Below, in pieces: positions 15,832 through 25,151 of a DNA stretch of 43,887 nucleotides. The notes under the pieces were generated by a model. The model saw nothing but the letters and a program-made list of their open reading frames with translations, was not told the DNA's origin and made no database searches. The translations under genes and the position numbers were made by a program. Positions within the stretch are counted from its first letter, which is position 1; each line of letters opens with the position of its first letter. The DNA is from JAYVJH01 sp043777595 (GTDB taxonomy: Bacteria > Bacteroidota > Bacteroidia > Cytophagales > Spirosomataceae), in contig JAYWHT010000056.1 of NCBI GenBank assembly GCA_043777595.1, forward strand, positions 1 through 43,887, read 5' to 3'.

Positions 15832-18246
15832 ATGCTTTACCCACAAGAAATAGAACAAAAATTAGGATTTGACCGAATCAGAGAACTACTCAACGAAAGT
15901 TGTTTGAGTGAGTTGGGGCGGGCATTTGTTCATAAAATTAGATTCTCAGAAAACTTCGCCATCATTGACAAACTCACTCGCCAGACTGCCGAGATGAAAG
16001 CAGTTATAGAAGAAGAAGCCGAGTTTCCAGCCCAAAACTACCTCGACGTTACGCCAGCATTAGACAAAATTCGGATTGAGGGTATGTATTTGAGCTTAGA
16101 CGAGTTTTTTGAAATAAAAATATCACTCCGTACCATTCGCAGACTATTACAGTTTTTTGAAGATGCCGAAATAGCTCGTTTTCCATTTTTGAAAGAATTA
16201 GCAGGCAATGTACGAGTCGATAAAGCCATTGGCGAGGCCATCGATAAAATAATTGACGACAAAGGACAAATCAGAGACAATGCCTCGCCCGAACTGGTGG
16301 ACATTCGCCGCCGATTGGTTTCTGAAACAAACTCGGTACGCAAAAAATTAGATTCGCTCTTGCGCCATGCCAAAAACAGCGGCTGGGTTGGCGACGACGT
16401 TTCGCTCACCGTTAGAGGCGGTCGCATGGTGATTCCGATTATTGCCGAACACAAACGCAAACTCAAGGGCTTTGTACATGACGAGTCGGCTACTGGCCAA
16501 ACGCTCTACATCGAACCCGCCGAAGTGCTGGACTCTAACAACGAAATTCGTGAATTGGAGTATGCTGAACGGCGAGAAATCAATCGTATATTGATAGGAT
16601 TAGCCAATAAAATCAGGCCATATCTTACTGATTTACAGCGTGCCTATCAGTTTTTGGGAATGATAGATTTTATCAGAGCCAAAGCCAAATTTGCGTCATT
16701 GATTAGGGCTTGTAATCCATTTTTTGAAAATAAACCAATACTCAACTGGCAACAAGCCCAGCACCCATTGTTGTATTTGTCGTTTCAAAAACAAAATCGT
16801 AAAGTAGTTCCGCTTACCGTCAATTTGCACATTGAGCAGCGTATTTTGTTAGTATCGGGGCCAAATGCTGGTGGTAAGTCGGTATCTCTCAAAACAATCG
16901 GCCTTGTGCAGTATATGTATCAATGTGGGTTGCTTGTACCAATGCGAGAAGACTCCACGATGGGTATTTTTCAGAATTTATTTATTGACATTGGCGATGA
17001 GCAAAGTCTCGAAAACGACCTTAGCACGTACAGCAGCCATTTGACGAACATGAAGTATTTTTTGAATTTGGCACACCGCAAAACCCTATTTTTGATAGAC
17101 GAATTTGGTACAGGTACAGAGCCAAGTTTGGGCGGGGCTATTGCTGAGGCTATTTTAGAAGATTTGGCCAAGTCGGGAGCTTTTGGAGTAATCAATACCC
17201 ATTATACAAATCTCAAAACGTATGCCGACAAAACGGCTGGCCTTGTCAATGGGGCAATGCGCTACGATGGCGAACATTTAGAGCCTCTTTATGAACTCGA
17301 AATCGGTAAACCAGGCAGCTCTTTTGCTTTTGAGATTGCTGGCAAAATCGGTTTGCCCAAGGCCGTAGTGGAGCGAGCGCAAAGTAAGCTGGGTACGCAA
17401 CAGGTCAATTTTGAAAAATTATTGAAAGAATTGGACATTGAGAAAAAAGTATTTTCAGAGAAAAACATGGAACTGGGTATCAAAGAGCGCAAACTCGCCC
17501 AACAGATTGTCGAAAACACGGCACTCAAAACTAACCTCGACAATAACCAAAAGAAAATACTGAACGATGCCAAACTCAAAGCCAAACAACTACTGACCGA
17601 TGCAAATCAGAAGATTGAAAATACAATTAGAGAAATAAAAGAAAAAAAGGCAGAGAAAGAACCAACCAAGCAACTACGCCAAGAATTAGAAAAATTTGAA
17701 GAAAAAGAACTCAAAATAGAAGCCGTAGCTGCCCCAGAGCCAGAAATCGAAGACGAATATACATTTATTGGTGGCGAAATAGTGGCGGGTTGTTTTGTAC
17801 AAATCAAAGGCCAGACAGCTATTGGTGAAGTGCTGCAAATGCGAGGCAAAGATGCCGAAATCAGTATTGGTTCGTTGAAATCTACCATTAAAATTAGCCG
17901 TTTGGAGCGGGTGTCTCGCAAGACATTCAAGAATGCAACAAGCGACAAAAAAACTTATGCACCCAAGTTTGGCGGAATAGATATGAACGAAAAAATGATG
18001 AATTTTAACTTCAATCTTGACATCAGAGGTAAGCGAGGCGAAGAAGCCATTGGGTTATTGGACGAATTTATAAACAACGCACTGGTTCTGGATTTTAAAG
18101 AATTACGGGTCGTACATGGCAAAGGTGATGGTATTTTAAGGCAATTAGTTCGTAATTTTCTCAGACAGTTTCCGCAAATTGGAGCCATGAAAGACGAACA
18201 CGCTGACCGAGGCGGGGCAGGAGTAACGGTCGTAACTGTTAGATAA
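15832..18246 (+). CDS. mutS2: Endonuclease MutS2
   Basis: This 804-residue MutS2 homologue lacks the mismatch-recognition domains of MutS. The ATPase core has Walker A SGPNAGGKSVSLKT near residue 342 and Walker B LFLIDEFGTGTEP near 420. A coiled coil occupies about 520-640, and a C-terminal Smr domain starts near 728 (LDIRGKR, then RVVHGKGDG). Known MutS2 proteins act on branched DNA and in ribosome rescue, which of these applies here is open. It follows the M16 peptidase gene by 8 bases. A palindrome of the GAAGCC family starts 18 bases after the stop. Confidence 0.95.
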   Translation: MLYPQEIEQKLGFDRIRELLNESCLSELGRAFVHKIRFSENFAIIDKLTRQTAEMKAVIEEEAEFPAQNYLDVTPALDKIRIEGMYLSLDEFFEIKISLRTIRRLLQFFEDAEIARFPFLKELAGNVRVDKAIGEAIDKIIDDKGQIRDNASPELVDIRRRLVSETNSVRKKLDSLLRHAKNSGWVGDDVSLTVRGGRMVIPIIAEHKRKLKGFVHDESATGQTLYIEPAEVLDSNNEIRELEYAERREINRILIGLANKIRPYLTDLQRAYQFLGMIDFIRAKAKFASLIRACNPFFENKPILNWQQAQHPLLYLSFQKQNRKVVPLTVNLHIEQRILLVSGPNAGGKSVSLKTIGLVQYMYQCGLLVPMREDSTMGIFQNLFIDIGDEQSLENDLSTYSSHLTNMKYFLNLAHRKTLFLIDEFGTGTEPSLGGAIAEAILEDLAKSGAFGVINTHYTNLKTYADKTAGLVNGAMRYDGEHLEPLYELEIGKPGSSFAFEIAGKIGLPKAVVERAQSKLGTQQVNFEKLLKELDIEKKVFSEKNMELGIKERKLAQQIVENTALKTNLDNNQKKILNDAKLKAKQLLTDANQKIENTIREIKEKKAEKEPTKQLRQELEKFEEKELKIEAVAAPEPEIEDEYTFIGGEIVAGCFVQIKGQTAIGEVLQMRGKDAEISIGSLKSTIKISRLERVSRKTFKNATSDKKTYAPKFGGIDMNEKMMNFNFNLDIRGKRGEEAIGLLDEFINNALVLDFKELRVVHGKGDGILRQLVRNFLRQFPQIGAMKDEHADRGGAGVTVVTVR

Positions 18247-18264
18247 TAAATGACTAAACTTAAA

Positions 18265-18311
18265 ATCGAAGCCTTCGCTTAGAGGGGAACGCCCAGTTCG
18301 AAGGCTTCGAT
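18265..18311. repeat. GAAGCC-family palindrome, copy 1
   Basis: Arms 18265-18277 (ATCGAAGCCTTCG) and 18299-18311 form 13 perfect pairs around a 21-base loop. It follows the mutS2 stop and has no T-tract. Confidence 0.8.
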
Positions 18312-18341
18312 AAATCACAATAAACCTAAACAATCCAAACA

Positions 18342-19532
18342 ATGAAACTAAACGTAAAAATCCAACTGATGCTGATGATGTTCCTCCAGTTTTTTGTGTG
18401 GGGGGCATGGTACGGCCAAATGAGTGTTTACTTGGGTAAGCAACTCAACGCCACTGGCGATCAAATTGGTAGTGCTTACCTTGCTTTTTCGATTGCCATG
18501 GTCATTTCGCCCTTCATTGGGGCCGTGGCCGACCGCTATTTTGCAGCACAAAAAGTATTAGGCGTACTCAATCTAATCGGGGCGGTGTTGTTGTACGCTC
18601 TGAGCCAAGTTACCAATGCCGATAGCTTTTTCTGGGTTATTTTGGCCTATTGCCTTTGTTTTGCACCTTGTATTGCGCTCACAAGTTCTATTGCCATGCG
18701 CCAAATGACCAATCCAGAAAAAGATTTTCCATCGATTCGGGTCATGGGAACTGTGGCTTGGGTAGCTGTTACAAACATTGTAGGCTTTATGAAAGTAGGC
18801 GATCAAGTAACGATTTTTCAAATCTCGATGTTTACCTCGTTGGTTTTGGGGCTACTGGCTTTCACTTTACCCAATACACCACCACGAGCCACGGGGCCAG
18901 TTAATATTGGTCAGATAATTGGTGCAGATGCCTTTGTGGTGTTCAGAGATCGCTCGTTTGTGGTGTTTTTCTTGTCTTCTATCGCTATCTGTATTCCGCT
19001 GTCGTTTTATTATGCCTTTGCCAATCCGTCATTGCGGGCATCGGGCATGGATTTTGTCGAAAACAAAATGTCATTGGGGCAAGTGTCCGAAGTAGTATTT
19101 ATGCTATTGATTCCGCTGGCTTTCAGCAAGTTAGGTGTCAAAAAAATGTTGGCCGTTGGCCTTGTGGCTTGGATTATACGGTTTTTGTGTTTTGGTTATG
19201 GCACAGCCTCAACCGAGTGGATTTTGTTTGCGGCCATTTTGCTACACGGTGTTTGTTTTGATTTCTTTTTTGTAACAGGCCAAATATACACCGACTCAAA
19301 AGCGGGCGAAAAAATAAAAGCACAGGCGCAAGGACTTATTACACTTGCCACTTACGGAATAGGCATGGGCATAGGCTCTTGGCTAAGTGGCAAAGTGGTG
19401 GCAACTCACACCAACACCGAAAAAATAACCAACTGGCTCAACGTCTGGACAGTACCAGCAGGCATAGCGGCGGCGGTGCTGGTGGTGTTTTTGTTGTTGT
19501 TTAGGGAAAATAAAATGAAAGTGGCGAACTAA
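18342..19532 (+). CDS. MFS transporter, nucleoside:H+ symporter type
   Basis: This 396-residue, twelve-helix carrier matches the Nuc_H_symport group (NupG/XapB-like) of the major facilitator superfamily. The N terminus MLMMFLQFFVWGAWYGQMSVYL and the FIGAVADRYFAAQKVLG loop are typical of that group. The segment RVMGTVAWVAVNI-like near residue 130 is too. In Bacteroidota such carriers are usually annotated as nucleoside permeases, although sugar transport is also possible. It is followed after a single base by the exonuclease III gene, so the two are likely in one transcript. Confidence 0.85.
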   Translation: MKLNVKIQLMLMMFLQFFVWGAWYGQMSVYLGKQLNATGDQIGSAYLAFSIAMVISPFIGAVADRYFAAQKVLGVLNLIGAVLLYALSQVTNADSFFWVILAYCLCFAPCIALTSSIAMRQMTNPEKDFPSIRVMGTVAWVAVTNIVGFMKVGDQVTIFQISMFTSLVLGLLAFTLPNTPPRATGPVNIGQIIGADAFVVFRDRSFVVFFLSSIAICIPLSFYYAFANPSLRASGMDFVENKMSLGQVSEVVFMLLIPLAFSKLGVKKMLAVGLVAWIIRFLCFGYGTASTEWILFAAILLHGVCFDFFFVTGQIYTDSKAGEKIKAQAQGLITLATYGIGMGIGSWLSGKVVATHTNTEKITNWLNVWTVPAGIAAAVLVVFLLLFRENKMKVAN

Positions 19533-19533
19533 A

Positions 19534-20304
19534 ATGCAAATCCTCTCCTACAACGTAAACGGCCTGAGAGCCGCCATGAAAAACGGCTTGATGGACTGGC
19601 TGACCGACAAACCGTTTGACATTCTTTGTTTTCAGGAAGTAAAAGCCACCCCCGACCAAGTCAATTTATTAGAATTTCAGGCATTGGGCTATGAACTAAT
19701 CGGCTGGTTTGCGGCTCAAAAAAAAGGGTATAGTGGCGTGGCCATTTTCTCACGAATCAAAGCCATGCAAGTAGTTTTGGGTTGTGGAATCAAGCAATAC
19801 GACCTCGAAGGCCGAGTGCTTCGTGCTGATTTTGAGGGCTTTACATTACTCAATGTTTACTTTCCGTCTGGTACAAGCGGAGACGAACGGCAGGGTATAA
19901 AGATGCAATTTTTGAACGATGTCTTTGACTATATTCAAAAATTAAAACAAACCAATCCCAATATCATTTTGGTTGGCGACTATAACATTGCCCATCAAGA
20001 AATTGATATTCACAACCCTGCTCAAAACAAAAACACAACAGGTTTTTTGCCCGAAGAACGAGACTGGCTCAGTCGGTGGTTTGAGAGTGGTTTTGTCGAT
20101 GCGTTCAGATTCAAAAACCCAGACACAACACAATACAGTTGGTGGAGCTACCGAGCAAGTGCAAGAGCCAATAACAAAGGCTGGCGCATCGATTATCAGT
20201 CTGTGAGCGAAACCCTAAAAGACAAAATTGTAGCTTGTGGCCAACTTCCCGATGCTATACATTCTGACCATTGCCCCGTTTGGTTGGAGATTGATGTAGA
20301 ATGA
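19534..20304 (+). CDS. xth: Exodeoxyribonuclease III / AP endonuclease
   Basis: This 256-residue enzyme of the ExoIII family repairs abasic sites and trims 3' ends in base-excision repair. All catalytic motifs are visible: SYNVNGLRA at the start, FQEVKA (Glu, metal) near residue 35, the VGDYNIAHQEIDI motif near 146, DYQSVS near 226 and the SDHCPV His near 245. The length fits the ExoA branch. It begins 1 base after the MFS gene and may share its transcript. Confidence 0.95.
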   Translation: MQILSYNVNGLRAAMKNGLMDWLTDKPFDILCFQEVKATPDQVNLLEFQALGYELIGWFAAQKKGYSGVAIFSRIKAMQVVLGCGIKQYDLEGRVLRADFEGFTLLNVYFPSGTSGDERQGIKMQFLNDVFDYIQKLKQTNPNIILVGDYNIAHQEIDIHNPAQNKNTTGFLPEERDWLSRWFESGFVDAFRFKNPDTTQYSWWSYRASARANNKGWRIDYQSVSETLKDKIVACGQLPDAIHSDHCPVWLEIDVE

Positions 20305-20354
20305 ACGATTTTTGCTAATTTTGGCCAATCAAAATCTTTTAAAAGGTTTTTCGT

Positions 20355-20362
20355 TAAATTTG
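20355..20362 (+). promoter_or_regulatory. -7 promoter box (TAAATTTG) of the TPR gene
   Basis: A full TAnnTTTG match lies 18 bases before the GTG at 20381. It supports that GTG as the true start rather than a TTG upstream at 20312. Confidence 0.45.
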
Positions 20363-20380
20363 CAAAAACTGATTCATAAC

Positions 20381-22102
20381 GTGAATACCAAACTGCCCAT
20401 CTTACTTTTTATAGTGTTCTATAATTTTCTGTCGTTTGCCCAAAAACCAGCAGAAGTTATACCCGAGACCGATGCCCAAAAAACACAACGGTTTGTGCTG
20501 GAGTCGCTACTGACAGATGGTATGCGCTTCGCAACGATGGAAGATTATAGCCGTGCAGATAGCCTGTTCAGGAAAGCCTTGGTACTTTCGCCCACCTTGG
20601 CGGCTCTCAATTATGAACTGGCAAAGGTGTTGATTAAACAAGAAAAACCAGATGAAGCCGCCATCTTTGCCCAAAAAGCCTACGAAACCGCCCCTCAAAA
20701 CAAATATTATTTAGTACAGTTGGCCGAAGTTTATGTTCAGCAACGCAAATACGACAAAGCAGCCGATTTATATAAACAAATAATAGACCGTAGCCCCGAC
20801 AATGCCGAGTATGGATTTGAGTTGGCCTCTGTTTATTTGCTCAACGAAAAATACGAAGAAGCCATCAGAGCCTACAATAATATCGAAAAAACTTCGGGTA
20901 TTAACGAAAGTATTACCCATCAAAAACAACGTATTTATATCAGAATCAATAAGATAGACAAAGCCATTGCCGAAGCCGAAAAGCTGATTGGTAGCGACCC
21001 GACCGAGTCGCAGTACATCGTTGAATTGGCACAGCTTTATTTGATGACAGGCAAAACCACCGAAGCCACCACGCAATTAGAGCGGGCTTTGGCAGTCAAT
21101 GCCGACGATGCCGACGCTCAGTTGATGTTGGCAGATATTTACAAAAAAAATGGTGATTCAAAAGCCGCAGACCAGCAAATGGGAGTGATGTTCAACAATC
21201 CGAATGCTGATATAGAAGTAAAGATGCAGGCTCTGAGTATAATGATGCGGTCGGCCAAAGATCCCGAAGCTCAAAAAGAAGTACTTAACAGAGCGCAAGA
21301 AATCAAGAAAGCACACCCCAAGGATGTTCGTGGTTATACCGTTTATGCCGATTTGTTGATGCAAAACGGACAAAGAACCGAAGCCAGAAATGAATATGTA
21401 AAAGCTACAAAAATAGATAAGTCAGTGTTGCAGGTTTGGGGGGCTATCTTACAGTTAGACACTGAGTTAAATCAAAACGATAGCCTAATTACTCATTCAG
21501 AACAAGCATTGGAACTGTTTCCGAATAATGGGCTTTTTTGGTACTCCAACGGTACCGGATATTTGATGAAACGCAACTACGGTAAAGCCAGCGAAGCCTT
21601 GGAAGAATCGTTGCGGTGGTCGTCTAAAAATCCTGAACTGACCAACGCCGTATATTCACAGTTGGGCGATGCCTACAATGGCACAGCCGAATACGAAAAG
21701 TCTGACGAGGCGTATGAAAATGCCCTCAAAGGAAACCCCGATAACGACCATGTGATGAACAATTACAGTTATTTTTTGTCGTTACGAAAACAAAAATTGG
21801 AACGAGCCAGAGAACTGGGGGCAAAAGTCGTTGAGCGAAACCCCGATAATGCAACATTCTTAGACACTTACGCATGGGTTTTGTATGTAATGAAAAACTA
21901 CGGCCAAGCACACCAATATTTAGAAAAAGCCGTTAGTACCAACAAACCAGTAAGCAGTACTATCGTTGAGCATTATGGCGATGTGTTGTTTAGATTGGGC
22001 GAAAAAGCCAAAGCCCTCGAACAATGGAAAAAAGCTAAAAATATGGGTAAAAACAATGTTGAATTAGATAAAAAAATTGAAACTGGAGTAATTATTGAGT
22101 GA
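20381..22102 (+). CDS. Secreted TPR repeat protein
   Basis: This is a protein of about 573 residues with a signal peptide (LPILLFIVFYNFLSFAQ) and then some fourteen tetratricopeptide repeats to the C terminus. Clear ones are RADSLFRKALVLSPTLAALNYELAKVL and YEKSDEAYENALKGNPDNDHVMNNYSYFL. TPR arrays bind partner proteins. With DUF4292 and an EnvC-like protein downstream, this is the conserved Bacteroidota envelope cluster, in which the TPR protein probably acts in the periplasm. I chose GTG 20381 because it puts the signal peptide at the N terminus and follows a promoter box. A TTG at 20312 would add 23 residues. Confidence 0.8.
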   Translation: MNTKLPILLFIVFYNFLSFAQKPAEVIPETDAQKTQRFVLESLLTDGMRFATMEDYSRADSLFRKALVLSPTLAALNYELAKVLIKQEKPDEAAIFAQKAYETAPQNKYYLVQLAEVYVQQRKYDKAADLYKQIIDRSPDNAEYGFELASVYLLNEKYEEAIRAYNNIEKTSGINESITHQKQRIYIRINKIDKAIAEAEKLIGSDPTESQYIVELAQLYLMTGKTTEATTQLERALAVNADDADAQLMLADIYKKNGDSKAADQQMGVMFNNPNADIEVKMQALSIMMRSAKDPEAQKEVLNRAQEIKKAHPKDVRGYTVYADLLMQNGQRTEARNEYVKATKIDKSVLQVWGAILQLDTELNQNDSLITHSEQALELFPNNGLFWYSNGTGYLMKRNYGKASEALEESLRWSSKNPELTNAVYSQLGDAYNGTAEYEKSDEAYENALKGNPDNDHVMNNYSYFLSLRKQKLERARELGAKVVERNPDNATFLDTYAWVLYVMKNYGQAHQYLEKAVSTNKPVSSTIVEHYGDVLFRLGEKAKALEQWKKAKNMGKNNVELDKKIETGVIIE

Positions 22103-22105
22103 AGA

Positions 22106-22999
22106 ATGAAGAATTATAAATACCCACATCTCACATCTAAAATCTCGCATCTGTTGAGATATGGGCTACTGAGCTGCGCTTTGGCTCTGACACTCTCTGC
22201 CTGCCATCGGCCTAATCGTAAATCCAAAAATGTTATTGCCACAGACTCATCGGCTTTTATTCAAGCTGTTGTGATACCCAAAGCCCCTGATTCAGTGGCT
22301 ATAATCAAACCACAACTCACCGAAACAGACGACCCAAAGGTATCGGCGATTGATGTCGATTTTGTATATCTCAAAGCACGGTCGAAATTTTCATTTAAGA
22401 GCAAAGACCAAGACATTGACGATGCTCGGGTAGATATTCGTATGCAAAAAGACAAAGTTATCTGGTTTACAGTTTCTAAGGTGGGCATTGAGGCGGCTCG
22501 TGTCCTGATTCGGCCCGATTCGATATTTATCATGGACAAAATTCACAGCGAATACCACACCTATGATTTTCTAACATTGAGCCGCCAATTTAACTTCAAT
22601 CTATCGTTTGGGCTTATTCAGTCTATTCTGATTGGCAATATGCCTGTTCCAAAATCTACTAACCAACGATTTAAAAAAGAGAAAGATTTTTTTATGTTAC
22701 GTCAAGAAGAGGGAAAAATCAAAGTTGAAAACTATATTGGTGAACAAAATCGAAGACTCAAGAAATTGTTAGTTACCGAACAACCCACCAAAAACTCACT
22801 CAGATTGGACTACGAAGACTTTACGGCTTTGAACAATTATTTGTTTCCATACACAGGCTTGGTGCAATTAGACTATCAGTCGCAGCAAGATAAACAGTTT
22901 TATCAGACCGTTTTTAGGATCAAACATCAGAAAATAGAACTAATCGACCAGCCGCTCGCTTTTCCGTTTAGTATTCCCAAAAGTTATATTAAGAAATAA
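22106..22999 (+). CDS. DUF4292 lipoprotein
   Basis: This 297-residue lipoprotein has Cys33 in an LSAC lipobox. The body is the DUF4292 domain, an open half-barrel similar to LolB/LppX lipid-binding folds. Typical sequence here is VDFVYLKARSKFSFKSKDQD followed by VDIRMQKDKVIWFTVS. It starts 3 bases after the TPR stop and is followed after 4 bases by the EnvC-like gene, so the three are one operon. Oddly, residues 7-16 before the hydrophobic core are encoded by four tandem 7-base units (22125-22152). A TTG just after the array is an alternative start that would give a normal-length signal peptide. Confidence 0.85.
   Translation: MKNYKYPHLTSKISHLLRYGLLSCALALTLSACHRPNRKSKNVIATDSSAFIQAVVIPKAPDSVAIIKPQLTETDDPKVSAIDVDFVYLKARSKFSFKSKDQDIDDARVDIRMQKDKVIWFTVSKVGIEAARVLIRPDSIFIMDKIHSEYHTYDFLTLSRQFNFNLSFGLIQSILIGNMPVPKSTNQRFKKEKDFFMLRQEEGKIKVENYIGEQNRRLKKLLVTEQPTKNSLRLDYEDFTALNNYLFPYTGLVQLDYQSQQDKQFYQTVFRIKHQKIELIDQPLAFPFSIPKSYIKK
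22125..22152. repeat. Heptamer array at the 5' end of the DUF4292 gene
   Basis: Four units (CACATCT twice, AAAATCT, CGCATCT) follow one another without a gap. They encode PHLTSKISHL, in frame with the lipoprotein signal that follows. Confidence 0.8.
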
Positions 23000-23003
23000 G
23001 TAA

Positions 23004-24386
23004 ATGAATAGAAAAAATATATATCATACACCATATATCATACATCATAAGTTGTTTAATTGGGCTTTAACTTTGACCTTAATATTGGTAAGTTGTTTTG
23101 TATTTGCCCAAAAGTCAAGAGAGCAACTCGAGCGTGAAAAACGAGAAAATTTAGAAAAAATAACCGAAGTACGTGGTATTCTGACCCAAACTACTGCCCA
23201 AAAACGAGCCAGCTTAGGCCAACTAAAAGCCGTCAATCGTGAGATAGAAACCCAGAGCAAAAAAATTGACCTCATCAGCGATGATATTCAGCTAATGAAC
23301 CAAGAACTGACGGAATTGGAGCAGGCCAAAGGTGAGTTGGACAGCGATTTGGTCAAGCTCAAAGCCGAGTATGCCTCCATGATTTACACATCGTCCAAAC
23401 GCAATAATACCCTCAATTCAATCAGTTTTTTGTTTTCGGCAGCAACATTCAACCAGTTTTGGGTGCGTTACAAATACCTGCGACAATATAGTGACGAACG
23501 CCAAAAGCAAGTAGCCCAAATGAAGAAAGTGCAACAATTGATGGCCGACAAAACGTACAGAATTACAGGCAAAAAAACCGACCAACAAAAAGCCTTGACC
23601 TCAAAAATAGACGAAACCAAAAACTTAGAGGTACTCAAAACCAAAAAAAATCAGGTTGTTACTGAACTAAGCCAGCGAGAGAAAGAATTGAAAATAGAAA
23701 TGGCTGAGATCAGAAAAGAAAACCAACGGATAGAATCGACATTGACCAATATCATCAGGCGAGAAATACAAGAACGAAGAGCCCGTGAAGCCAGAGACAA
23801 AGCCATCAGGCAGCGAGTAGAGCGAGAGCGGCTGGCTCGTGAGCGTGAAGATGCCAAAAAGACCGAAGCCGAGCGAGCCGAAGAAAAGAAAGACGAGCCT
23901 GTTGTAGCCAAAATAGAGCCAAAACCCGAAACCGTACCCAACTCAGATGGTATGAACGAAGCCGAAGTTGCCATTGCATCGTCGTTTTCGGCATCTAAGG
24001 GCCGAATGTTATGGCCTGTGCGCTCGGGTTTTGTGTCAAGTCATTTTGGCACAAAAATCAATGCCGAACTCGGCCTGCCACAACCTAACGACGGCGTGGA
24101 CATTCAGACAAAAACAGGGGAGACTGTTCATTCTGTTTATGATGGCATAGTAAAAGCGGTCCAGTTTGAGGCGATGGCCAAAAATGTAGTTTATATTCAA
24201 CACGGTAATTATTACACTGTCTATACCAAACTCAAAAATGTATCTGTCAGAATAGGCCAACGAATCAAAGCCCGAGACGTGATTGGAGTCGTGGCGACAG
24301 ATGCCGATGGAACGTCTGAAATAAATTTTCAAGTCTGGAAAGATTATGACAAACTAAACCCCGAAAAATGGCTCTCGCCACGATAA
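23004..24386 (+). CDS. EnvC-like murein hydrolase activator (degenerate LytM domain)
   Basis: This is a 460-residue protein with a signal peptide (WALTLTLILVSCFVFAQ) and a long coiled coil at about residues 36-275. A Lys/Glu-rich linker and a C-terminal M23/LytM domain from about 330 follow. The M23 zinc ligands are replaced: the first His of HxGxD is Asn (PNDGVDI), the Y-x-H segment is VYTKL, and the HLHF motif is EINFQ. As in E. coli EnvC, this points to an activator of amidases in septal peptidoglycan splitting rather than an active peptidase. It is the last gene of the TPR-DUF4292-EnvC operon. Its first codons overlap a heptamer array (23019-23046); a TTG after the array is an alternative start. 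Confidence 0.88.
   Translation: MNRKNIYHTPYIIHHKLFNWALTLTLILVSCFVFAQKSREQLEREKRENLEKITEVRGILTQTTAQKRASLGQLKAVNREIETQSKKIDLISDDIQLMNQELTELEQAKGELDSDLVKLKAEYASMIYTSSKRNNTLNSISFLFSAATFNQFWVRYKYLRQYSDERQKQVAQMKKVQQLMADKTYRITGKKTDQQKALTSKIDETKNLEVLKTKKNQVVTELSQREKELKIEMAEIRKENQRIESTLTNIIRREIQERRAREARDKAIRQRVERERLAREREDAKKTEAERAEEKKDEPVVAKIEPKPETVPNSDGMNEAEVAIASSFSASKGRMLWPVRSGFVSSHFGTKINAELGLPQPNDGVDIQTKTGETVHSVYDGIVKAVQFEAMAKNVVYIQHGNYYTVYTKLKNVSVRIGQRIKARDVIGVVATDADGTSEINFQVWKDYDKLNPEKWLSPR
23019..23046. repeat. Heptamer array at the 5' end of the EnvC-like gene
   Basis: Four units alternate ATATATC, ATACACC, ATATATC, ATACATC. They encode about residues 6-15 (IYHTPYIIHH), directly before the signal peptide core. 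The unit differs from that in the gene next door. Confidence 0.8.
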
Positions 24387-24390
24387 AACA

Positions 24391-25131
24391 ATGAACCTAA
24401 CCGACCGTGCTTTTTGGCTGAATTATTGGGAATCTAAATCTGGGCTGGTGTTTACAGTACCAGACAATTATCCGTTTATTGGTCAAATAAAAACGATAGT
24501 CCAAGATAAAAAAGTCGCTGACTTGCTCGAAATTGGCGGCTTCCCAGGTTATTATTGTGTTTGGCTCAAAAAACACTTGAATCTCGATACGACATTACTC
24601 GATTTTGTGGTACATACATCTATTTTGAACGACTTAGAACGAACAAATGGCTTGGCCGCAGGCTCTGTGAATGTCATCGAAACTGATTTGTTTGACTATC
24701 AGCCACAAAAACAATTTGACTTGGTTACGTCCAATGGCTTGATAGAGCATTTTGAAGACACTACCGACATCATCAAACGACATTTAGATTTGCTCAAAGC
24801 CAACGGCACTTTGTTTATTACTTTGCCCAATTTTAGAGGACTCAATGGTTGGTTTCAGCGGACTTTTGACCCTGAAAATTACGCCAAACATCACATCGCT
24901 TGTATGGATATTGATTTTTTGAAAGTCATTTGTAAAAATTTAAACCTCAAACAAATAGACGTTCGATATGATGGCCGATTTATGCTCTGGCTCGAAAACG
25001 AATCCAAAAAACCGCTTTGGGTACGACTCTTAAAAAAAACGCTCTGGTTGCCCATTAAAATATTTTTTAAAATTGTTCCAATCGAAACACGTACTTTTTC
25101 GCCCTATATTGTGGTTTCTGCTGTGAAATGA
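24391..25131 (+). CDS. SAM-dependent methyltransferase, class I
   Basis: This 246-residue protein has a Rossmann-type methyltransferase core. The SAM-binding motif I is VADLLEIGGFPGYYCVWL near residue 43. Motif II and III positions follow, including FDLVTSNGLIEHFED near 109, then FITLPNFRGLNGWF near 140. The order is that of the Methyltransf_11/23 families that act on small molecules, sugars or lipids. It starts 4 bases after the EnvC-like stop, and glycosyltransferases lie downstream, so a sugar or lipid-linked substrate is plausible. A basic, hydrophobic C-terminal stretch (LLKKTLWLPIKIFFKIV) may touch the membrane. Confidence 0.85.
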   Translation: MNLTDRAFWLNYWESKSGLVFTVPDNYPFIGQIKTIVQDKKVADLLEIGGFPGYYCVWLKKHLNLDTTLLDFVVHTSILNDLERTNGLAAGSVNVIETDLFDYQPQKQFDLVTSNGLIEHFEDTTDIIKRHLDLLKANGTLFITLPNFRGLNGWFQRTFDPENYAKHHIACMDIDFLKVICKNLNLKQIDVRYDGRFMLWLENESKKPLWVRLLKKTLWLPIKIFFKIVPIETRTFSPYIVVSAVK

Positions 25132-25136
25132 AAACT

Positions 25137-25144
25137 TAAATTTG
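25137..25144 (+). promoter_or_regulatory. -7 promoter box (TAAATTTG) of the YoeB toxin-antitoxin pair
   Basis: A full TAnnTTTG match lies 7 bases before the antitoxin ATG at 25152. Confidence 0.45.
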
Positions 25145-25151
25145 ATAAAAT

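Noticed and set aside
15832..18246. MutS2 as a second mismatch-repair MutS.
   Set aside because: It lacks the N-terminal mismatch-binding motif and carries a C-terminal Smr domain; the true MutS is at 40691-43363.
22125..23046. Small CRISPR array.
   Set aside because: Units are 7 bases, adjacent and without spacers, and no cas genes are present.
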